DNA of 64,000 nucleotides, taken from the NCBI GenBank assembly GCA_948567375.1, contig OX419761.1:44678243-44742242 (forward strand), read 5' to 3'. The notes under the pieces were generated by a model. The model saw only the letters and a program-made list of their open reading frames with translations, was not told the DNA's origin and ran no database searches. Positions 56,800 through 64,000 of the stretch are shown here, in pieces. The stretch is from Lunularia cruciata. Its lineage: Eukaryota > Streptophyta > Marchantiopsida > Lunulariales > Lunulariaceae. Positions within the stretch are counted from its first letter, which is position 1. Every line of letters starts with the position of its first letter. The translations under genes were made by a program, and so were the position numbers.

Positions 56800-57480
56800 T
56801 GGCAATGCAATGTCCAACAATTAAAAAATACCACCATGTTATTGCAATTTTCTATGTTTGTAGTGCTAAGAAGTCTTAGTTGGATTGCATCAATCTCTAT
56901 TGGTGCTAATTCTTCCACTTGTGTGTGGTGTATTTTTAGGTTCTAGTTCAAGACCAAGTTGTGGAAACCAAGCAATCAAAGTGCTTAGCCAATTGCATAG
57001 CTTCATCCAAATGTTTGGGCTCATGTATGGTAACTTGCAATTTGGTGTATGATTTTAACCCTTCTTGTATATTTGGAATCTACATCATTATTTTTTGGAA
57101 TTGGGTGATGTAGCTCCTTAGAGAACCAATTTACCTCAATTTTACCAATTTATCTTGTGTGGTTTGTGTAGCATTCATTGCTTGGAATCTCCCAATTATT
57201 GCACTCTTTAATTCTTCACATATCATACATTGGAGCAACATATTTCCATTAAGCTTTCTCTACCTAAAATTGGTAGCATAGTTTTGCCACTCTATCCTAT
57301 TAGCTTGAAGCAAAAAGGATCAATCATTGTTCACCTAGAAGATTTGTAGCTTCAAAGTATCACTCATAATGAATATAAGATTCTCCATTGCAATTGGTAA
57401 ATTCTTGCCTTCAATTAGCTTAAGCTTTAGAAAGTGCACTTGATATTCTTCTTTTGGAAAGTTACTCTCTCTATTTCATT
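56800..57480 (-). pseudogene. Element I: gag relic
   Basis: GSLRSYITQFQKIMM and IPNIQEGLKSYTKLQV and DEAMQLAKHFD on the minus strand correspond to the retrotransposon gag domain. Stops are frequent. Confidence 0.65.
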
Positions 57481-57827
57481 GATCCTCATAGTCTCTCTTC
57501 TCCAAACAATAAAGTAAGATGATCTATCTATTGTTGCATAGCCATGATAACTTTGAGCATAACCACCGTGGCTATTACAACTCTACCAAAATACTTATTC
57601 AAAAATATCTATCTTAACACATAAATGTAACATGTCCACAATTCTCCATAAGTTACAATTGGAAGGATCAAATGTTTATCAAATAAGGTAATTGGATTCA
57701 AATTTTGATAATGAATTGCATTAAAGTATGCTTTGGTAATACATGGACATGGAAATCTTGATGGTTTGGAGGAAATAGATTTGGTGGTCCATAGATTCCA
57801 TCCATCCCATTCTTACTCTTATATAAA

Positions 57828-58175
57828 TGTAAAAGATTGAGAGCAATAGGAGAATAAGAGATCACACTAGATACTCTCACTTGAGGGGAACTCCAAATAA
57901 CTAGCTTAAGCTCAACTTTGATATTTATAGGCAACTTGGGTACAAGCTCCCAAGAAGCTTCCAAGGAAAGTTTCTTCTAGTTACCATCTTACTTGGTGTG
58001 CAAGCTTAGTTAGCCATCAACTTGGCATACAAGTTACTCAATGCTCCAAAAGTTCCTAGAAGCTTCTCACCAAGAAGCTTCCTGGATGCTTTTTAAATAT
58101 TCTTAGAGTTTCCTAGCTATATGTTAATTCTACCACTTGTAAGTTATATTTAGCTTCTACTAACTCCATATTACA
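57828..58175 (-). repeat. Element I: 5' LTR
   Basis: On the minus strand it begins TGTAATATGGAGTTAG. Downstream (lower coordinates) the gag region follows. Confidence 0.7.
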
Positions 58176-59922
58176 CTACTTACCTCAAAGTTGTATAAGA
58201 GAGAATAAAGAAACATCTTCCAATTGATCTTCTAGTGTATTGATGACTTCCCCAATCAAAGTCAGAGTTTCCTTTAATTATAATACTTGACTTACTATTA
58301 GTTAGCTCCTTGGAGAATGTACCTTGAATCTATGAAAAAAACATTTCTGGTAGTTGTCCAATGTATAGGGTTGGGATTGCTTATACTTGGTAGATGACTA
58401 AAACCATAAGCTAGATCTAGCATAGTGCTAACCATAACCTACATTAGAGTTCCAACTACTAATTGATATGGTATTGATTTCATGTATTTTTCTTACTATT
58501 ATCTTTAGGATAGTCTTGAAGACCTAATGTCATCCAATACTCTATAATATTTAAAACAGATTTGCTATCTTACTTGTTAAACTTAGTAAGAAGATGCTTG
58601 AAGGAATGTTCTTGGGAAAGGTTGATCTTCTCATGACTTATATTTTGTCTAATTTTAATTTAAGGAAATTACTTATCTCTCTCAAATCAATAGTCTCAAA
58701 CCCTTGCTTGAGAGACTCTTTGATGGAGAGTAGAAGAGGAAGATATTACTTGCAAGGATGCAATTGAGTGCTAGAGCAACATAATGAGAACCAAAATGAT
58801 GGACATTTAGATCAGTGTTAGTTCCCAAGCATTTATTACTAAGACTCAATAAAATACATCAAATTTTTGGTAGAATTATTTGACAAATTGTTTCAAGTTG
58901 TATAGAGCTTAGCAGTAGAGTAGAGTAGAGTCAATTGTTGTAGTTGTCAAGTTGTAGAGTCAATTGGCATTGCTATATTCTTGATTTTTCTTTAGGTATT
59001 CAAGAGTTAGAAGTCCCTAAGGAATGTGCATCAAGATTCTTTTATTCAATTCCATTGAGGAATTTTGTCTTAACATCCAGCACATGCATTTCCAAGTCAT
59101 GTTGATTTAAAAAGCAAGTAATAATTTGGTTGTTGTCATTTTCACAACTAAAGAATAAGGCTCTATGTTCTTGGTAATCATTACCAAGAACTTTGGTCCT
59201 CTTGAAAGACTAGTTCTAAATTATTAGGAATTATTCATCTATGTTGTAATGACTAGGTGACATTCAAATTTGTAAGGTCCCACAAAGGATATGTGTCAAA
59301 GGTGACTAAAAATGAGATAAAGTATCACAAAGATGGCATTCTATTTTTTATTTAACCTCTTGGGCAAAGTCATTCCTACAAGAAGGTAGTGTCACCACCC
59401 CTATTGCACTACAAAAGGATAAAATCACAAGTAATAATGCTCATTGGGGGTTTCAGATTTAGCACCCACTAAAGTTTATGAGCAATGAACCCAAGTCCAT
59501 AAAATTATTTATTGGTTCCCATAAAAAATTGCTCTTGAAAGGGAGTGTTTCTATAAAACTGAGTACATGTGATGAAAATAGGTTACAAGGGCTTGGGGGT
59601 TCAGTTTAGACCTTTTATTGGCCCCTAAGTAGCTAAGAATTAGGCAATAAATTAGTGACAAGAAGACAAATGGGTTAGTAATACTAAATCCATGTATTGA
59701 CACACATTGCAATTGGGAGCTTTTGAAGTTGTGAGCTTGTCTATGTATAAGAATATAACAAAAGAGGGAGAGAAGAGCAATTTAGAAGCACAAAATAGAG
59801 AGGTAGTGCAATGCAACATCATCATTACAAGAAGTTAGGATTGAGAAGTATGAGAGTTCAATTTGAAATTGATTCCATTTGAAAACTTGAAGAATGATGG
59901 AAGGAGTTTAATTGAATGCAAT
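58176..59922. other. No recognisable feature
   Basis: AT-rich sequence. It contains a short gtagagtagagtagagtcaa simple repeat near 58918 and a repeated gtagagtcaattg. It may include the end of G, but no match was found. Confidence 0.4.
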
Positions 59923-60707
59923 TGTGACAACCCGGCAAATATCACTTTTGCGGTAATCGGGTAAGTAAAGTTTGTTCCCGCAGAGATACGATTCAGAATT
60001 GGTCAAATATGAAGTCAAAAGTAACAATGTAGTTCTTCTTGGTTGCGTCTTTAATCTCTCAGGTAGAAACCACACCCAAAAGAAAGTAACAAGCACTGAC
60101 TTGCAATCTTGTCACAAATTAACACTCCTTAATCACAACTCCATCAAATCTTTCCAAACAATCTTGATTGTGATGATTCAGGCTCTCCCAAAAACGGCAC
60201 TTCACTGCAAAACGATTTCGCCTCAAAATTGTGTTCCACCCCTCCACTGAAGGCACAACTTCCTTGATCAAAATTGCTTCACATCAACTTTGCACTACAC
60301 TCACAAATGCAAAATACTACCAACACTACAATTCCTCTCAGATCTATCAAGCCATTGCTTCAATTGCACTTCACTCAGGATCAAACATACCAAATGAAGA
60401 TCAAGGCTGTGGAATCCAACATCCAACAAGCACACTAACTTGCACTTTGAATTTCTCCAAACACTCATAAACACAATCACAAAGTTGATACTCGGAATCA
60501 AGCTCAAGCGATGAGCATTGCTTCACAACACTTTGCTTTATCTATTCTCAAAAATAATTAGCACTGAACAACAATTCTTTGTGAATGCCACTCTTAAGTA
60601 GTGAATCAATCGACAACTATACCGTTCTACAACAACTTTTCTAACCTGCAGATCCGAAATAACAATGCACCTCTTCATATCTGCCTCTTCATATCTCAAA
60701 ATTGTTA

Positions 60708-61148
60708 CTAATCCAATCCGATGTCTACTTCTTCTTCGGCTTTCAAACCCGAACCCAAAGTAAATTTACTTCCTACTACTTTATCCTCGGGTTTCATATC
60801 TTCTACCTCTTCTACCAATTCCAACAGTTCTCTTTCTGAAATTCCACTAGTGGGTAATCTATCTAACTCTTCATCTCTTGAACCACTCTTCTCTAATGTC
60901 TCCATTGGTAGTTTCGAAGACATTTGCACTCCTATGTTATCTACTTCGGGTTTTGCTCTAACATCTTTCTGAAGTTTTTCTATCTCTATTTTCACTAAGT
61001 CTAATCTAATCAAAATGTTATCCTCTACCTCTAAGATCTTCCTATCTACACAAGTTCTTAGATTGATAAACAAAGCATTCAAGTTTGTATCCTTTGCATG
61101 TCTTCGCCTCATCTCCTGCACCAACAATTTCAACTCGTGCAGCCTCAT
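60708..61148 (-). pseudogene. Coding relic in LTR K (copy 1)
   Basis: 146 open codons on the minus strand starting MRLHELKLLVQEM and ending EEEVDIGLD. It is Leu/Glu/Lys-rich with a coiled-coil-like N-terminal half. It matches J's LTR relic near 5620-6052 over most of its length and F's relic at its end, the longest open version of this family here. Function unknown. Confidence 0.55.
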
Positions 61149-61803
61149 CTCTTCAATCCAAATATTGGCCTATGTACTTAACATTGCAATCATCTTGAGG
61201 ACAATCTCCTTCAAAGGCTCTAGTCTCATCTTCCTTTCACGTTCTCAATCTGCAAGCCAATCCTCCCTGTACATTGCAAACTCCGCCTTGAACATTGCCA
61301 ACTTCACCTCCGAATTGTGTTCCACCCCTCCACTTAAGGCACAACTTCCTCGATCAAAATTGCTTCACATCAACTTCGCATTGCACTCACAAAAGCAGAA
61401 TACTACCAACACTACAATTCCTCTCAGATCTGTCAAGGCATTGCTTCGATTGCACTTCACTCAGGATCAAACACACAGAGTGAAGATCAAGGCTGCGGAA
61501 TCCAACATCCAACAAGCACTCTAACTTGCACTTCGAATTTCTCCAAACACTCACAAACACAATTACAAAGTTGATACTCGGAATCAAGCTCAAGCAACGA
61601 GCACTGCTTCACAGCACTTCGCTTTATCTATTCTCAAAAATAATGAGCATTGAACAACATTTTCCTGCGAATACCACTCTTAAATAGTGAAGCAATAGAC
61701 AGTTCTAACAACTATACCGTTCTACAACAACTATTCTAAACCTGGAGATCCGAAATGACAATGCACCTCTTCATATCTACCCCTTCAAATCTCAAATCGG
61801 TTA

Positions 61804-62118
61804 CTAATCTGATCCGATGTCTACTTCTTCCTCAGCTTTCAAACCCGAACCCGAAGTAATCTTACTTCCTATCACTTTTTCCTTGGGTTTCACAACTCCC
61901 AATTCCTCCACTAATTCTAACACTTCTCCTTCATGATATGAAATTCCTATCATAGTTAAGCCTTCTAAATCTCTATCTCCCAACCCACTCTTCTCTAAAG
62001 TGTCAAATGTCAAATCCGAAGACACTTGCACTCCTATCTCTCTTACTTCGGGTCTAACTATTATCAATTCTTTTACTAATTCTACTATGTCATCATCAAG
62101 AATTGTAATTGAAAGCAT
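61804..62118 (-). pseudogene. Coding relic in LTR K (copy 2)
   Basis: 104 codons ending KAEEEVDIGSD, paralogous to 60708-61148 by the internal duplication and closer to F's 36220-36441 piece (SDLTFDTLEKSG in both). Confidence 0.5.
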
Positions 62119-62985
62119 GAATACACTATCTACACATTCAATTTGTAACCCACTTTCCCCTAATCACTCATGTTACTAACCCAAAGACACTTACTGTCTG
62201 ATCCTGCACTTCGGGTTTATTCACTACTGCTACTTCTCCTTCAATTCATGTTCCATCTTCAATTAGAACTAAAATTGAAGTCATGGGTATCCTAACTATC
62301 TTCTTTCTCTACTCTAACTTCCTCTGATCCCTCTGGCAAAACTCCCCAAGTCACCTTCACTGCACTTCGAGGTCAGACTACCTCTGATTTAGTCATCTTC
62401 ATCTTGAGGCAAAGTCTTTAGACCCGAAGTCATGTAAACCCAAAGTCCGAAATACGAAATCCGAAGTCACGTTGACCCGAAGACACTTTGACCCGAAGTA
62501 CATCTACTCCCAAAACTTCAAATGCTTGTAACTTCTTGTACAGACCTCCAAACTCTGTGATTTTGGTAGCAATAAAAAGCCCTGACCGAGACGCTTCCAA
62601 CGAGATATAGCACGCTTGATTTGGACGTGTCTTCATTGAGATATGGCCCCCGCAAGAATCCTGATCTACAACTTCTATTTCTCCTTCGGGTTTGCCCTCC
62701 TTCAGCGCTTGATCCGAGTTTTTCCCTCCTTTGACATGAAGTAAGCTTCTTCGGGTCTGATCCAGACCGAGCCCTTCTTCCTCTTACACAAAATTGACAT
62801 CCTCGGGTCTGATCAAAACACAAGTTTGTACTCATTTCTTCTCCATTTGGTTTCAATTTGGTTTCAGCAAGGCATTTCTTCTTCTAAACTCGTCCAAAAT
62901 GAAAAATGTAGGTACCACATGTATGCTGACAGGGCATTTCCGAGTACTTCGCGTTATGACCCAAAGACACGTTACTTTGGGTTTC

Positions 62986-63725
62986 TGTAATACCAAGGGT
63001 TAGCCATATGATCTAGATGTGAAATTCGGTTTGGTAACATCTAGAATGATGTATACATGATGGTCAAAATAGATCAAATAGAAGTATCACCAAAAGAGTA
63101 CTTCTACTAATAGGGCAGAAACCAAAATAGACTTGAGAACCTTAGAACCAATAGCTAGACATATGATTTAAAGGTGAGAATTGGTTTGGTAACATCTGGA
63201 AGGATGTTACACATGATGGACTAAACAGATCAAAAAGAGGTATCACCAAAAGGGGACTTCTACTAATAGAGTAGGAACCAAAATATGCCTGAAATCTTTG
63301 AAGGCAATTTTGGAGGCCTAAACGGATGAATTAGGCCTTGAAAATGTGCAAATTCCTCCCCCCCAATGGAGGAAAGGCTGGCCTTCCCTCCCCCCTGGTT
63401 TGTCTCGTTGAGAGCTTTCCAACAGTACCTTACTCATGTGATTCTGAGATTCCTACAGGAAGATTCCCTAAAAGATTCCCTCTGGTCAAAGCTCGTTTGA
63501 CCTACCAGATAGGACCTAGACCAGACAGGTCACCCATCCAAGTAAGTAATCCAAGGGTGGAGCTTGCTGACATATCACCTATGTGTGTCCCTAATCCTAT
63601 GGTGGAGCTTCCTTGGAGGAGATCCTCTTTGTCTATATAATAAAGAGAAGGTGCTCCCTTGGGGCATCGAATGTTTGAGTGTGCAATCTGTGTTTTCTCT
63701 CTTCTCTTGTCCTCGGAGTATTACA
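62986..63725 (+). repeat. Second E-family element: 5' LTR
   Basis: 740 bp, with the conserved tctatataataaagagaagg TATA region. Confidence 0.92.
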
Positions 63726-63865
63726 ATGGGATCAGAGCGAGTGTTCTAGTCCAAGAGAGTGGATCACCCCTCTTGGAATAGCACGAACTACTGAAATTGA
63801 GTAATTTGAGGTGGAGAACATAGAGTAATCGCTAGACTTAGGAAGGACTTTAGAGAGCGGATGGG

Positions 63866-64000
63866 ATGGATGCGCCGGGGGGACAATTCCCCGCACCTAG
63901 CTTTCTATTCTCAAACCCATTCCACATCAAGGTTATGTACATCCAGCGTGAGCAGATGAGAGTATCACTAGTTTATCACTTTGGTGCAAAATTCATGGAC
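63866..64000 (+). CDS. Second E-family element: leader ORF, partial
   Basis: ATG at 63866 starts MDAPGGQFPAPS, 45 codons open to the window edge and collinear with 32797-32931 of element E. No domain was recognised. Confidence 0.5.
   Translation, partial: MDAPGGQFPAPSFLFSNPFHIKVMYIQREQMRVSLVYHFGAKFMD

Larger units (their letters stand above)
53165..58175 (-). mobile_element. Element I: decayed minus-strand Ty3/gypsy retrotransposon
   Basis: Direct repeats of 350-390 bp (53165-53558 and 57828-58175, both containing tgatatttataggaaacttg or close variants) act as LTRs with TG...CA ends. The edges are approximate and no target duplication was found. On the minus strand, from 57.5 kb downward: gag words (YITQFQKIMM, then DEAMQLAKHFD), pre-RT and RT words (FKVAIGWFQL, NWPTPKNAMEVWGFNGLA near 55.4-55.3 kb), then RNase H and integrase remnants near 54.8-53.7 kb. 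It has many stops and frameshifts. Confidence 0.7.
59923..62919 (-). mobile_element. K: long LTR of the J/F/G family, with internal duplication
   Basis: On the minus strand it begins TGTGGTACCTACATTTTTC (62919) and ends GGGTTGTCACA (59923), the same ends as F. It is about 1.1 kb longer than F because of a tandem duplication (offset 1,086 bp: 60227 matches 61313). Flanks GCAAT and TGTAT do not form a clear duplication. It is probably a solo LTR or an LTR next to lost sequence. Confidence 0.75.
62986..64000 (+). mobile_element. Second E-family element, 5' end only
   Basis: The 5' LTR 62986-63725 (TGTAATACC...TATTACA) matches E's LTRs. The primer site is TGGGATCAGAGC (63727-63738, one change from the initiator-Met site). 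The leader then runs into the conserved leader ORF, which leaves the window. Confidence 0.92.

Noticed and set aside
59918..62924. Target-site duplication around LTR K
   Set aside because: Flanks GCAAT and TGTAT share too little to be called a duplication.
63338..63640. Conserved ~80-100-codon open frame inside all three E-family LTRs (also 32336 and 47745)
   Set aside because: It lies over the LTR promoter region; openness is explained by the high similarity of the LTRs, and the sequence has no domain and no independent support.

Overview
This 64 kb window looks like repeat-dense nuclear DNA of a land plant with a large genome. The evidence is several plant-type LTR retrotransposon lineages nested in one another: Ty3/gypsy elements (one a chromovirus with a chromodomain) and a Ty1/copia element. 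I found no host gene, rRNA gene, operon or CRISPR array. I cannot name the species. Nonsense mutations that can be polarised are mostly C-to-T in CAG and CGA codons, as expected from deamination of 5-methylcytosine in CHG and CG contexts.

The standout is a pair of copies of an unusual Ty3/gypsy element: copy A (13214-23148) and copy B (39422-47084, internally deleted). In A one reading frame of about 2,430 codons, broken by stops but by no frameshift, runs gag, two zinc knuckles, aspartic protease, a complete C5-cytosine DNA methyltransferase (motifs I, IV, VI, VIII, IX, X), reverse transcriptase, RNase H, DDE integrase and a C-terminal PHD finger. It therefore combines a DNA-methylation writer with a probable histone-tail reader. 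The ends are also unusual. Instead of two equal LTRs, both copies have the order A1 - body - B1 - A2 - B2. This 'split direct repeat' layout is known from tyrosine-recombinase retroelements (PAT, Ngaro), yet this element encodes a DDE integrase, has TG...CA ends and makes 4-bp target duplications (CAGA for A, AGGC for B).

Layout. 1-3050: relic Ty3/gypsy pol (element J), followed by a polypurine tract and a long LTR (3155-6845) that itself contains coding relics. 6846-13085: decayed sequence with a minus-strand RT/RNase H relic and a minus-strand LTR. 13214-23148: element A, inserted in a tandemly duplicated ~200-bp sequence. 25.2-27.0 kb: minus-strand copia relic (H), interrupted at 27046 by a long-LTR element (G). 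G is interrupted by gypsy element C (27203-51270). C is interrupted in its RT by chromovirus E (31920-48093, duplication AATTG). E carries a solo long LTR F (35427-37319, duplication CCAAT) in its RT and element B just before its chromodomain. 53.2-58.2 kb: decayed minus-strand gypsy element I. 59.9-62.9 kb: another long LTR (K). 62986-end: the 5' end of a second E-family element.

All polyproteins are broken by stops or frameshifts, so nothing here is expected to be autonomously active. The domains of element A are nevertheless complete enough to define its architecture, and its terminal repeat copies differ at only about ten positions, so the insertion is comparatively young.
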